From Culturomica sp. (GTDB lineage: Bacteria; Bacteroidota; Bacteroidia; Bacteroidales; Marinifilaceae), in contig JAISHE010000017.1 of assembly GCA_031262745.1 (NCBI GenBank), forward strand, positions 1-33,853: 33,853 bases of DNA, in the 5' to 3' direction. Made by a program: the position numbers and the translations under genes. Shown piece by piece: positions 16,293 through 24,611 of the stretch; the stretch's first letter is position 1; every line of letters begins with the position of its first letter. The notes beneath the pieces are model-generated. The model made no database searches and was not told the origin of the DNA. It was given only the letters and a program-made list of their open reading frames with translations.

Positions 16293-19163
16293 TCACTCTC
16301 CTCCGCTAAAAGTGTCGTTAGTTACAACCAAATTTCTATCGCCGTAACCGTCATCAACACGACCCACCTGAGTCCAGAACTTATTTTCTGCCACCCATGC
16401 CAAAGGATAAGCGGCTTTACTGCGTGGATAAGCGTGAGACCATTCATCTGCCGTTAGAACTTTGTGTGTATGCGGTGCATTTTTCAACACATTATCCGTC
16501 TTATCTGACTTGTCTTCAGCTATTTCAATGATTTCATTTCTTATGGTCATCAAAGCTTCAATAAAACGGTCGAGTTCTTCTTTCGGCTCGCTCTCGGTAG
16601 GCTCAATCATCAAAGTACCATGAACGGGGAATGATAAGGTGGGCGCATGGAAACCAAAGTCCATCAAACGTTTGGCTATATCCGCTTCGCTAATACCTTG
16701 TTCTTTAAACGGAGCACAATCCCAAATCATTTCATGTCCAACCCTACCCTTAGCACCTTTGTACAGTATCTTAAAACCTAATTTCTCAAAAGATGAAGCT
16801 AAATAGTTGGCATTCAATATTGCTGTTTCCGTAACTGCCTTCAAGCCTTCACTTCCAAGCATCAATAAATATGCGTATGTGATGGGCAACAAACTTACCG
16901 AACCGTAGGGAGATGATGAAACCGCATGTATCCCGTGTTCACCACCGGTTTTCACTACCGAATGAGTGGGTAGAAATTCAACAAGATGTTTGGCGGCACA
17001 AATGGGACCAACTCCGGGACCACCACCACCATGAGGCATTGCAAAAGTCTTGTGAAGATTCAAATGACAAATATCGGCACCTATGAATCCGGGACTTGTC
17101 AAACCACATTGTCCGTTCATGTTTGCACCGTCCATGAAAACCAAACCACCGTTTGCATGAATTATTTCTACCAATTCCTTTATTGATTCCTCAAAGATAC
17201 CGTGAGTTGAAGGATACGTGATCATCGCTCCCACAAGTTTGTCTTTGTTCTCTTCTGCTTTACGGCGAAAATCATCAACATCAATATTACCTTCGGCTGT
17301 GGATGCCACCACTTTTATGTCGAAACCTGCCATTGTGCTCGTTGCAGGGTTAGTTCCGTGAGCCGATGCAGGTATGAGCACTACGTCTCTGAAACTTTCT
17401 CCCCTCGATTCATGATATTTTCTTATCACCATCATTGCCGCATACTCTCCTGCCGCACCGGAATTCGGCTGCAAACTACATCCGGCAAAACCGGTTATCT
17501 CAGCCAACATAGCTTCTGTTTCTTTTATTATCTGCTGATAACCCGCAGCCTGATCTTTCGGCACAAACGGATGAATACCGCCAAATTCGCTCCATGACAA
17601 CGGAAACATTTCAACCGCAGCATTCAATTTCATCGTGCATGAACCTAAGGATATCATAGAAGTAGCAAGAGAAATATCTCTCCTTTCCAAATTTTTCATA
17701 TAGCGCATAATCGCCGTTTCCGAATGATATATATTGAAAACCGACTGCGAAAGTATGTCATCTCCACGCAACATCTCCGGATCAAGCACCGTGCGATCAT
17801 CCAAAAACTGCACATTCTCCGCTTGTTCTCCTGTTGCTTCCGCAAAGATGCGTACAAGCGTATTTATTTCTTCCTCAGTTATTTTCTCATCGGTAGACAA
17901 ACCTACCTGTTCTCCCGAAGGTGAATAATAAAGGTTAATCTCATTTGCCAAAGCCTTTGAGCGAAGTACATCTACTGTAACTCCTTTCGGAAGTGAAAAG
18001 CGCAACGTATCAAATAACTTCTCATTCAATAAAGTGTAACCGTATTTTACAATTTCTTCCGACAAAATCACGGCTGCCGAATGAATATGTCGAGCGATAC
18101 GCTCTAATCCTTCTCTGCCGTGATAAACGGCGTAGAAACCTGCCATAGTGGCATTCAACGCTTTAGACGTGCATATATTCGATGAAGCTTTTTCTCTCTT
18201 AATATGTTGTTCCCTGCTCTGCAAAGCCAAACGCAAAGCCTTGTTGCCCTGTGCATCCACAGTTACACCTATGATTCTTCCGGGAAGATTTCTTTTGTAT
18301 TCCTCTTTTGTTGCGATATATGCGGCACTTGGTCCACCGTAGCCCATGGGTATACCGAATCTCTGTGTGGAACCTACGGCAATGTCAGCACCCCACTCTG
18401 CCGGTGGTGTCAACAACACCAAACTCATCACGTCGGCAATAGCAGTAAACATTGAACCGTTGTTATGCACCTTGTCTACAAATTCCTTATAATCTCTCAC
18501 TTCTCCGTTTGCTGCCGGATATTGTACAATTGCACCGAACACATCGGGAGTAAATTCAAAATCCTTATAATCACCAAACACCAATTCTATACCGAAAGGT
18601 ACAGAACGAGTGATTAAAACGTCTTTCGTTTGTATAAAAACTTCATTATCCACAAACAGCTTAGCCGCACCGGCTTTTTTCATCTCTTTACTTCTCAATG
18701 CAAACATCATCTGCATAGCTTCGGCAGTAGCAGTACCTTCATCCAAGAGTGAACAATTGGTCATATTAAATCCGGTCAAACTTATAATCATTGTCTGGAA
18801 ATTCAGCAAAGCTTCCAAACGTCCCTGCGAAATTTCCGCCTGATAAGGAGTGTAGGACGTGTACCAAGCAGGATTTTCCAATATATTTCGCACAATAACA
18901 GCCGGAGATACCGTATCATAATAACCTTGACCTATAAAAGTGCGGTAAACCTTGTTCTTAGCTGCAATGGATTTGATTTTCGCCAAACATTCCCACTCAG
19001 TAAGCGGTGTCGGCAACTCTAATGCCTTATTCAAACGTATTGAATCCGGCACAGTCTGCGAAATCAATTCATCCATAGATTTAACTCCAACTGTTTCCAA
19101 CATTTCATCAATGTCTTCCGGTCTTGGTCCCAAATGCCTCCATAAAAAATTATCAGTAGCCAT
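16293..19163 (-). CDS. gcvP: Glycine dehydrogenase (decarboxylating), P-protein
   Basis: This is the P-protein of the glycine cleavage system. It decarboxylates glycine with PLP and passes the aminomethyl group to the lipoyl arm of GcvH. The 956-residue chain is the fused form (N- and C-terminal halves in one protein). The PLP lysine is K705 in NLHKTFAMPHGGGGPGVG. The N-terminal DNFLWRHLGPRPEDIDEML and the FIGQGYYDT block match the family. GcvT and GcvH are not in the window. It lies 59 bp behind tRNA-His on the same strand and may share its transcript. The GH28 gene follows 53 bp downstream. Confidence 0.98.
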   Translation of the reverse strand: MATDNFLWRHLGPRPEDIDEMLETVGVKSMDELISQTVPDSIRLNKALELPTPLTEWECLAKIKSIAAKNKVYRTFIGQGYYDTVSPAVIVRNILENPAWYTSYTPYQAEISQGRLEALLNFQTMIISLTGFNMTNCSLLDEGTATAEAMQMMFALRSKEMKKAGAAKLFVDNEVFIQTKDVLITRSVPFGIELVFGDYKDFEFTPDVFGAIVQYPAANGEVRDYKEFVDKVHNNGSMFTAIADVMSLVLLTPPAEWGADIAVGSTQRFGIPMGYGGPSAAYIATKEEYKRNLPGRIIGVTVDAQGNKALRLALQSREQHIKREKASSNICTSKALNATMAGFYAVYHGREGLERIARHIHSAAVILSEEIVKYGYTLLNEKLFDTLRFSLPKGVTVDVLRSKALANEINLYYSPSGEQVGLSTDEKITEEEINTLVRIFAEATGEQAENVQFLDDRTVLDPEMLRGDDILSQSVFNIYHSETAIMRYMKNLERRDISLATSMISLGSCTMKLNAAVEMFPLSWSEFGGIHPFVPKDQAAGYQQIIKETEAMLAEITGFAGCSLQPNSGAAGEYAAMMVIRKYHESRGESFRDVVLIPASAHGTNPATSTMAGFDIKVVASTAEGNIDVDDFRRKAEENKDKLVGAMITYPSTHGIFEESIKELVEIIHANGGLVFMDGANMNGQCGLTSPGFIGADICHLNLHKTFAMPHGGGGPGVGPICAAKHLVEFLPTHSVVKTGGEHGIHAVSSSPYGSVSLLPITYAYLLMLGSEGLKAVTETAILNANYLASSFEKLGFKILYKGAKGRVGHEMIWDCAPFKEQGISEADIAKRLMDFGFHAPTLSFPVHGTLMIEPTESEPKEELDRFIEALMTIRNEIIEIAEDKSDKTDNVLKNAPHTHKVLTADEWSHAYPRSKAAYPLAWVAENKFWTQVGRVDDGYGDRNLVVTNDTFSGGE

Positions 19164-19222
19164 AACGATTTTAGATTATTTATTAGAAAAAAAGCAACTG
19201 AATAATCAGCTGCCCTCATTTG

Positions 19223-19297
19223 GGTGGAAGATCGGGCTTGAACCGACGACCTTCGGAACCACAATCCGACGCTCTAACCTACTGAGCTACATCCACC
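19223..19297 (-). tRNA. tRNA-His (GTG)
   Basis: The minus strand folds as a full cloverleaf. The D stem is GCTC/GAGC, the anticodon stem TCGGA/TCCGA with loop TTGTGGT (anticodon GTG at 19262-19260), and the T arm is GTCGG-TTCAAGC-CCGAT. The acceptor has the extra 5' G-1 paired with C73, the identity element of tRNA-His, which supports the assignment. Pair 6-67 is a U-U mismatch. A full 3' CCA is not encoded. Confidence 0.95.
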
Positions 19298-19317
19298 GTC
19301 TTGCTTTTTTTGCGCTG

Positions 19318-19348
19318 CAAAGATAACGACATTTCTCTGCAAAGCAAA
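19318..19348 (-). promoter_or_regulatory. Bacteroidetes-type promoter for tRNA-His (and perhaps gcvP)
   Basis: On the minus strand TTTG (19348-19345) and TATCTTTG (19325-19318) are 19 bp apart, an exact consensus match. The predicted start lies about 15 bp before the tRNA 5' end. Confidence 0.7.
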
Positions 19349-19369
19349 AGAAAAGTAACTTTTTTTATC

Positions 19370-19377
19370 TACCTTCG
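19370..19377 (+). promoter_or_regulatory. Weak -7 box for rubredoxin
   Basis: TACCTTCG is one base from TAnnTTTG and lies 53 bp upstream of the rubredoxin start. There is no matching -33 element. Confidence 0.3.
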
Positions 19378-19430
19378 TACACGAGAGAACGTAAAAAAAT
19401 TGTAAAATTTCTAACTAAAAAAGACACAGT

Positions 19431-19592
19431 ATGAAAAAGTATGTTTGTACAGTTTGCGGTCATGTATATGACCCCGCTATGGGTGATCCGGATAGCGGCA
19501 TTGCACCAGGCACTCCATTTGAAGCAATTCCTGAAGATTGGGTATGTCCTATTTGTGGAGTTACCAAAGGCGATTTCGAACCGCAAAGCTGA
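19431..19592 (+). CDS. Rubredoxin
   Basis: This 53-residue redox protein binds one iron through four cysteines: C6 and C9 in VCTVCG, C39 and C42 in VCPICG. The family sequences [27 protein letters not shown] and [10 protein letters not shown] are all present. Rubredoxins carry single electrons in the cytosol, often to oxygen- or peroxide-reducing enzymes in anaerobes (rubrerythrin, rubredoxin:oxygen oxidoreductase), which fits an anaerobic or microaerophilic host. The ATG at 19431 gives the standard MKKYVC start. It is monocistronic, diverges from tRNA-His and is closed by a strong terminator. No partner oxidoreductase is in the window. Confidence 0.97.
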   Translation: MKKYVCTVCGHVYDPAMGDPDSGIAPGTPFEAIPEDWVCPICGVTKGDFEPQS

Positions 19593-19642
19593 ACTTTATT
19601 AAATTTGTGATACCGGCAAATCAGATTAGTTTGCCTATCGAG

Positions 19643-19675
19643 TGAGAGTGTTGGATGCAACGCTCTCATTTTTTT
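19643..19675 (+). terminator. Rho-independent terminator of rubredoxin
   Basis: TGAGAGTGTTG (19643-19653) pairs with CAACGCTCTCA (19658-19668), an 11-bp stem with one G-U pair and a GATG loop. Seven T follow directly (19669-19675). It lies 50 bp past the rubredoxin stop. Confidence 0.92.
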
Positions 19676-19708
19676 ATTACCAAAGCACTGAAAAAAAAGT
19701 TAATTATC

Positions 19709-20374
19709 TTACCAACGGGCAATACTAACAACACTTTTAACCATTGCGTAATCAAGAATGTCGGAAAAAGGAATATCGTAAGGCTGGTAACCGGAATCGG
19801 GATTGAGCGCAATACAACTAACATAACCTGCCTTATCCGAAGAACTTAAAATCTTAACAGATATTCCGACCTTAGTGATAAAAGCATAAACTTCACCCCA
19901 TTGTATAGCAGATGATTTATCGCAAAACTTGCATGTAAGCAAATCTCCGTCTTTAATACTTCTATCGCCTGCGGGATTATACATACTGTTTCCTCTCATT
20001 TCCAAAGAAAAATCGTAATTATTTACAGGTAAAAACAATTTTTTACTAACACCTTTAGATAATAACGATTTGAAATCTACTATATTGCCTTCATCAGCAA
20101 CAATGTGAGGCTTAGGATTAATATTCTGAGCTATAATAGGTTCATAAAGAAAATTAGGAGCATCTTTAATCATATTAACATCATCTCTCAACAACCAGTC
20201 AAGATTTAGCTCAGGATAAACTCTTGCGATATTTTCAAGCTTATCGGACATAATGTTTCCTTTACCTTTCAAAAGTTTCTGAATTGTGGCATTGGGAGCA
20301 TTGATGCTTTTTTCAAATTTTCCCATAGACATACCTTTGTATTCGATAAACGACATTAGTTTATTTAAGCTCAT
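19709..20374 (-). CDS. XRE-type HTH regulator with S24 (LexA/CI-like) C-terminal domain
   Basis: An N-terminal helix-turn-helix (about residues 1-65: KGMSMGKFEKSINAPNATIQ, then KLENIARVYPELNLDWLL) is joined by a linker to a peptidase-S24-like domain. That domain carries the nucleophile S130 in MRGNSM and a candidate lysine K174 in GISVKIL. This is the build of phage CI and LexA-type repressors. I see no Ala-Gly or Cys-Gly cleavage site in the linker (about 66-110), so self-cleavage is uncertain; many Bacteroidetes carry such proteins as stand-alone regulators. No phage genes adjoin it. It has a consensus promoter of its own and is convergent with rubredoxin. Confidence 0.88.
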   Translation of the reverse strand: MSLNKLMSFIEYKGMSMGKFEKSINAPNATIQKLLKGKGNIMSDKLENIARVYPELNLDWLLRDDVNMIKDAPNFLYEPIIAQNINPKPHIVADEGNIVDFKSLLSKGVSKKLFLPVNNYDFSLEMRGNSMYNPAGDRSIKDGDLLTCKFCDKSSAIQWGEVYAFITKVGISVKILSSSDKAGYVSCIALNPDSGYQPYDIPFSDILDYAMVKSVVSIARW

Positions 20375-20684
20375 ATCTACTTGTTTTTAATTGTCTTCTA
20401 TGCAAATGGAGACAATCGGATTAATTTTATATTAAATCACATTAATAGTGAGCGCAAAGGTACAATAATTTTTATTCTATGCAAAAAATTGAACTACTTT
20501 TTACGGCAACCGCATGAAATTCGCATAAATATTTGAATATTAGCAAAACAAGCATATTTTTATTTGTTTAATTCGGCGATGTAGAGAAAAAGTGGAATAT
20601 TCGGAATAACTACAACCTATTTATTTTTCCAATACTTACTACTAAATATTTTAATTAATATATTTAATAATAACCTCGCCTAAC
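20375..20684. other. AT-rich intergenic region upstream of the S24 regulator
   Basis: This 310-base gap separates the regulator start from the antiporter stop. The left part holds the regulator promoter (20455-20485) and a leader of about 75 nt. The right part (20486-20684) is very AT-rich. It shows only weak AT hairpins such as AAATAT/ATATTT near 20644-20665 behind the antiporter, and no gene or strong terminator. Confidence 0.7.
20455..20485 (-). promoter_or_regulatory. Bacteroidetes-type promoter for the S24 regulator
   Basis: On the minus strand TTTG (20485-20482) and TACCTTTG (20462-20455) are 19 bp apart, matching the -33/-7 consensus exactly. It lies about 80 bp upstream of the start codon. 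Confidence 0.7.
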
Positions 20685-22814
20685 TTATCTTCTTTTAAAA
20701 AGCCTACCTATTTCGGATGCCAAATCACTTTCTTCATAATAACCGAGCAAAGAAAAGTTATTCTCATTTTCGTCATCGCCCACTCCGGTTTGTATAGGAT
20801 AAATTAGTAAACAATTATTCCCGTTATAATACTCATTCATATATTTAGGTATGAGCATCATAGATTTAAAATAGGATGAGTATTTGCGGCGACTCATCAC
20901 AACCGCAAGAGCATCGTTTTCACGCAAATCGTGTGAAATTATCGTAAGAAAATCGTGCCAATTCGTAAATTCCACAAACTCGGCATCTATCGAATGTCGC
21001 TTGCGAATTTCTTTCAATATTGTTATCATTGATTTGCTGCCGTAAAAAACTATCTTACTGCCTGTGTTTTGTGTCAAGTTCCATAAGCGTTCAACCAAAT
21101 AGGGGAACCCTATTTCCACTTCCGCATTCAACGGTAAAACAACAAGATAACGTTTTATGGTAGAGAGCGGTTGCACGGGACGATAAACAAAAGTCGTGGT
21201 GGCACACTTTGCAAGCACATTCTCCGTCAAATTACCGAGAAAAGTGTCCGTGATTTCCGACTCTTTATGCAAACCGAGCACAACGTCGGTCATCTTATAC
21301 TGCCTCACAACGTTCTTTATGCCGTTGGAAATTTCACTGTCATACCGGATGAGCGGTTCCATCTTATTATCGGAAGCTGAAGCGGTTTTAATTGCCTTGT
21401 CCAAAAGTCGTTGAGAGCGTCTTTCGGCTGTCGGGTCATTCGATTCGGAACGTATGATACTCAAAACTTTCATAATCCCCTTACTATGAGCCGATTTTAT
21501 GGTAACGCCCAAATTAACAAGTTCTTCAACCGTTTCCGTATTGCTGACGGGTATTAATATTCTGTCGGTTTCGTCCTCCTCTTCGTTTTCGTCGGTTATT
21601 TCCGCCAATGCAACGTTGCGCGCTCCTTTTTGAGTAACAAACGATGATATTGTGCATGTTACCAATATCATAATCACAGCTCCGTTAAGCACCTCATCAT
21701 TAAGTAGTCGCAAAGGCGAACCATCGGCTTCATGCCCGATAATCACGTTGTAGGCAACCATAACCGCTGCCAAAGTGGCTGCAGCCTGAGAGTTACTCAA
21801 ACCGAAGAGCAATCTCCCCTCGTCTCTACTGTAACCTAATGTTTTTTCCGTGATAAATGCCGCAATATATTTTGAACCGACTGCCACAACACACATCACA
21901 ATTGCCACTTTAATAGCTTCCCAACCGTCGGTGAATATTCTGTAATCCACCAACATACCCACTCCTATAAGGAAAAAAGGAATGAATAATGCGTTACCTA
22001 CAAATTCTATGCGATTCATCAAAGCAGATGTGTTGGGTATCAACCTATTTAATGCCAAACCCGCAAAAAATGCTCCTATCACATCTTCCAAGCCTGCAAA
22101 ATCAGCCAAAAACGAAGCAGCAAACACTAATGCAAGTACAAAAATATACTGTGTTATGCTATCATTTATGCGTTTCAATATCCAACGGGCAATAATAGGA
22201 AATGTCCACATTACTACTAATAGAAATATCGCCGTTGAAATACCTAATTTCCACCAGAAAAGATTATTAACCACTCCCGTTTCCATACCCACGACAACAG
22301 CGAGCACCAATAACGAAAGTATGCACGTTATTATAGTGGCACCTATGGAAATATTCACGGCTCTGTTGCGTGCCACGCCGTAGCGACTAACTATCGGGTA
22401 AGTAATTAAAGTGTGGGATGCGTACAAACTTGCAAGAAGTATGGAAGATGAAATAGAAAATTTGAGAATATAAAAACTTGTAAAATAACCGATTAACATC
22501 GGTAACAAGAATGTGAGTAAACCGAAATATCCGCTTTTGAGAAAATTCTTCTTCAAATCGGCAAGGTCTATTTCCAAACCGGCGATAAACATAATGTAGA
22601 GCAAACCAACTTTACCGAAAAGTTCGATACTGCTATCGCGTTCCAAAATCCCGAAAGCGTTGGGACCGATGATTGCACCCGCAAGTATGAGCACTATCAA
22701 TTCGGGTATCCTCAGCCGATGCAGAAGCAATGGTGCCAAAAGAATGATTACCAGTATCAATGCAAATATCAACACCGGATCTTTCAGTGGAAAAGCTAAC
22801 AGCAAAGGCGGCAT
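20685..22814 (-). CDS. CPA2-family cation:proton antiporter with C-terminal universal-stress-like domain
   Basis: The 709-residue inner-membrane protein has about twelve helices over residues 1-400 (PELIVLILAGAIIGPNAFG, YIMFIAGLEIDL, DVIGAFFAGLALN, FGLSNSQAAATLAAVMVAYN), followed by a cytosolic region of two UspA-like halves (about 410-700). Such proteins exchange Na+ or K+ for H+. In the helix where CPA2 proteins carry the ion-binding aspartate, this one reads ATIITCILSLLVLA, with C164 at that place, so transport may be altered. It ends the long minus-strand cluster, 6 bp behind purA. Confidence 0.9.
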   Translation of the reverse strand: MPPLLLAFPLKDPVLIFALILVIILLAPLLLHRLRIPELIVLILAGAIIGPNAFGILERDSSIELFGKVGLLYIMFIAGLEIDLADLKKNFLKSGYFGLLTFLLPMLIGYFTSFYILKFSISSSILLASLYASHTLITYPIVSRYGVARNRAVNISIGATIITCILSLLVLAVVVGMETGVVNNLFWWKLGISTAIFLLVVMWTFPIIARWILKRINDSITQYIFVLALVFAASFLADFAGLEDVIGAFFAGLALNRLIPNTSALMNRIEFVGNALFIPFFLIGVGMLVDYRIFTDGWEAIKVAIVMCVVAVGSKYIAAFITEKTLGYSRDEGRLLFGLSNSQAAATLAAVMVAYNVIIGHEADGSPLRLLNDEVLNGAVIMILVTCTISSFVTQKGARNVALAEITDENEEEDETDRILIPVSNTETVEELVNLGVTIKSAHSKGIMKVLSIIRSESNDPTAERRSQRLLDKAIKTASASDNKMEPLIRYDSEISNGIKNVVRQYKMTDVVLGLHKESEITDTFLGNLTENVLAKCATTTFVYRPVQPLSTIKRYLVVLPLNAEVEIGFPYLVERLWNLTQNTGSKIVFYGSKSMITILKEIRKRHSIDAEFVEFTNWHDFLTIISHDLRENDALAVVMSRRKYSSYFKSMMLIPKYMNEYYNGNNCLLIYPIQTGVGDDENENNFSLLGYYEESDLASEIGRLFKRR

Positions 22815-22820
22815 TATGTT

Positions 22821-24095
22821 TTAATCTCTATCTTCTAATTTTATTGTTTGTTCTCTATCAGGACCAACGGAAACGATATATACAGGCACTCCCGTTTCTT
22901 CTTCTATAAATGAAATGTAATCATTAAATTCTTCCGGAAACTCATTTTCGGAAGTCATGGCGGTCATATCCGTTTTCCAACCTTGAAATTCGGTATATTC
23001 CGGTACAACGGCATCATTCAATTCATACGGAAATTCTTCCGTTGTATTTCCGTTTATATTATATGATGTGCAAATCTTTATCACATCGAAATCATCCATC
23101 ACGTCGCTTTTCATCATAATCAACTTGGTTACTCCGTTAATCATGATTGCATACTTCAAAGCCACCAAATCAAGCCAACCGCAACGACGCGGTCTGCCCG
23201 TTACGGCACCGAATTCGTTACCTTTTTTTCTCAATTCCTCTCCTGTTTCGTCAAAAAGTTCCGTAGGGAAAGGTCCGCTACCTACGCGGGTACAATATGC
23301 TTTGAAAATTCCGTAAACTTCGCCTATATTCTTAGGTGCCACACCCATACCGGTACAAGCGCCTGCACACACAGTGTTTGAAGATGTAACAAAAGGATAT
23401 GAACCGAAATCAACATCGAGCATAGTGCCCTGTGCTCCTTCCGCAAGTATACTCTTATTGTCTTTCAGTGCATTATTTATAAAATTCTCGCTATCAATTA
23501 ATTTGAAGTCTTTCAAATATTCTATTGCATCAAACCATTCTTTTTCGAGTTCGGCGATGTCGTAGGAGTAATTCAAAGATGCAAGAATACGCTCATGTTT
23601 GGACTTTGCTGCCGAGTATTTGTCGTGAAAATCCGCAGCCAATATATCGCCGGCACGCAATCCGTTGCGACTTATTTTATCGGTGTAGGCAGGTCCTATT
23701 CCTTTGCCGGTGGTACCGATTTTTCCATCACCTTTTGCTGCTTCGTATGCTGCATCCAGAATACGGTGGGTAGGCAATATCAAATTTGCTTTCTTTGAAA
23801 TGTACAACTTTGTAACCACATTCACGTTTTTCGTCTTTAACTCTTCCGTTTCCTTGCGAAAAAGTATAGGATCAAGAACAACGCCGTTGCCGATTATATT
23901 AATCTTATCGTCTTGAAATATTCCCGACGGAACAGAGCGCAAAACCTGCTTATGACCGTTAAAAACCAACGTATGACCGGCATTAGGTCCGCCTTGAAAA
24001 CGTGCAACCAAGTCATACTGCGGGGTTAACACATCCACAACTTTACCTTTGCCTTCATCTCCCCATTGTAATCCTAATAATACATCTACCTTCAT
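22821..24095 (-). CDS. purA: Adenylosuccinate synthetase
   Basis: PurA joins IMP and aspartate with GTP to give adenylosuccinate, the first committed step to AMP. The GTP-binding GLQWGDEGKGK motif with catalytic D13, and H41 in GGPNAGH, are present. So are TTGKGIGPAY, EGAQGTMLDVDFGSYPFVTSS and the C-terminal GTP loop SVGPDREQTI. The 424 residues are full length. It follows fur by 24 bp and precedes the antiporter by 6 bp, so it is read as part of the long cluster. Confidence 0.98.
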   Translation of the reverse strand: MKVDVLLGLQWGDEGKGKVVDVLTPQYDLVARFQGGPNAGHTLVFNGHKQVLRSVPSGIFQDDKINIIGNGVVLDPILFRKETEELKTKNVNVVTKLYISKKANLILPTHRILDAAYEAAKGDGKIGTTGKGIGPAYTDKISRNGLRAGDILAADFHDKYSAAKSKHERILASLNYSYDIAELEKEWFDAIEYLKDFKLIDSENFINNALKDNKSILAEGAQGTMLDVDFGSYPFVTSSNTVCAGACTGMGVAPKNIGEVYGIFKAYCTRVGSGPFPTELFDETGEELRKKGNEFGAVTGRPRRCGWLDLVALKYAIMINGVTKLIMMKSDVMDDFDVIKICTSYNINGNTTEEFPYELNDAVVPEYTEFQGWKTDMTAMTSENEFPEEFNDYISFIEEETGVPVYIVSVGPDREQTIKLEDRD

Positions 24096-24119
24096 GTTAA
24101 TATTATCTATTATGTTATA

Positions 24120-24605
24120 TTAATTTGTCTTTTTTGTTTTATCACTATTCTTCTTTTCTGCTTTTATTTTGCATTCACGACAAATGCCGTGTAAATAAAG
24201 TATATGGTTTTCCATTGTAAATCCCCGTTTTGAAGAAATATCATTTAAAGTTTCTTGTACTTCCGTATACGGAAACTCTTCCATTCTACCACATTCGGTG
24301 CAAACCAAATGATCATGTTTAACGGTATTATGAGCATTCTCATATTGAGATTTGTTACCTTTGAAAACATGTTTCACCACCAAACCGAGTTTAACAAAAA
24401 GCCTCATATTATTATACAAAGTCCCTGTACTAACACGGTAGTTGTTTTTCATAATGTTTTCATACATGCTTTCTATAGTAAAATGACCGCTATTTGAATA
24501 AATCTCTTCAAGAATTGCATAACGTTCAGCCGTTTTACGCAAATTATTAATTTCGAGATATTTAGTCAGTTTCTCTTCTGCAAACTTTTTAACCGATGCT
24601 TCCAT
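24120..24605 (-). CDS. Fur-family transcriptional regulator
   Basis: This 161-residue metal-responsive DNA-binding protein has an N-terminal winged helix (about 15-85: LRKTAERYAILEEIY, YRVSTGTLYNNMRLFVKLGLV). The dimerisation domain carries the H97-D-H99 metal site and two CxxC zinc pairs, C102/C105 (CTECG) and C142/C145 (CRECK). Whether it senses iron (Fur), zinc (Zur) or peroxide (PerR) cannot be settled from this sequence. It sits 6 bp behind rel/spoT and 24 bp before purA, inside the cluster, rather than beside metal transport genes. The Lys-rich tail is short and probably disordered. Confidence 0.93.
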   Translation of the reverse strand: MEASVKKFAEEKLTKYLEINNLRKTAERYAILEEIYSNSGHFTIESMYENIMKNNYRVSTGTLYNNMRLFVKLGLVVKHVFKGNKSQYENAHNTVKHDHLVCTECGRMEEFPYTEVQETLNDISSKRGFTMENHILYLHGICRECKIKAEKKNSDKTKKTN

Positions 24606-24611
24606 AATTCG

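Noticed and set aside
19709-20374. Evidence of a prophage from the CI-like repressor
   Set aside because: No integrase, structural, lysis or att sequences flank it; the neighbours are rubredoxin and an antiporter.
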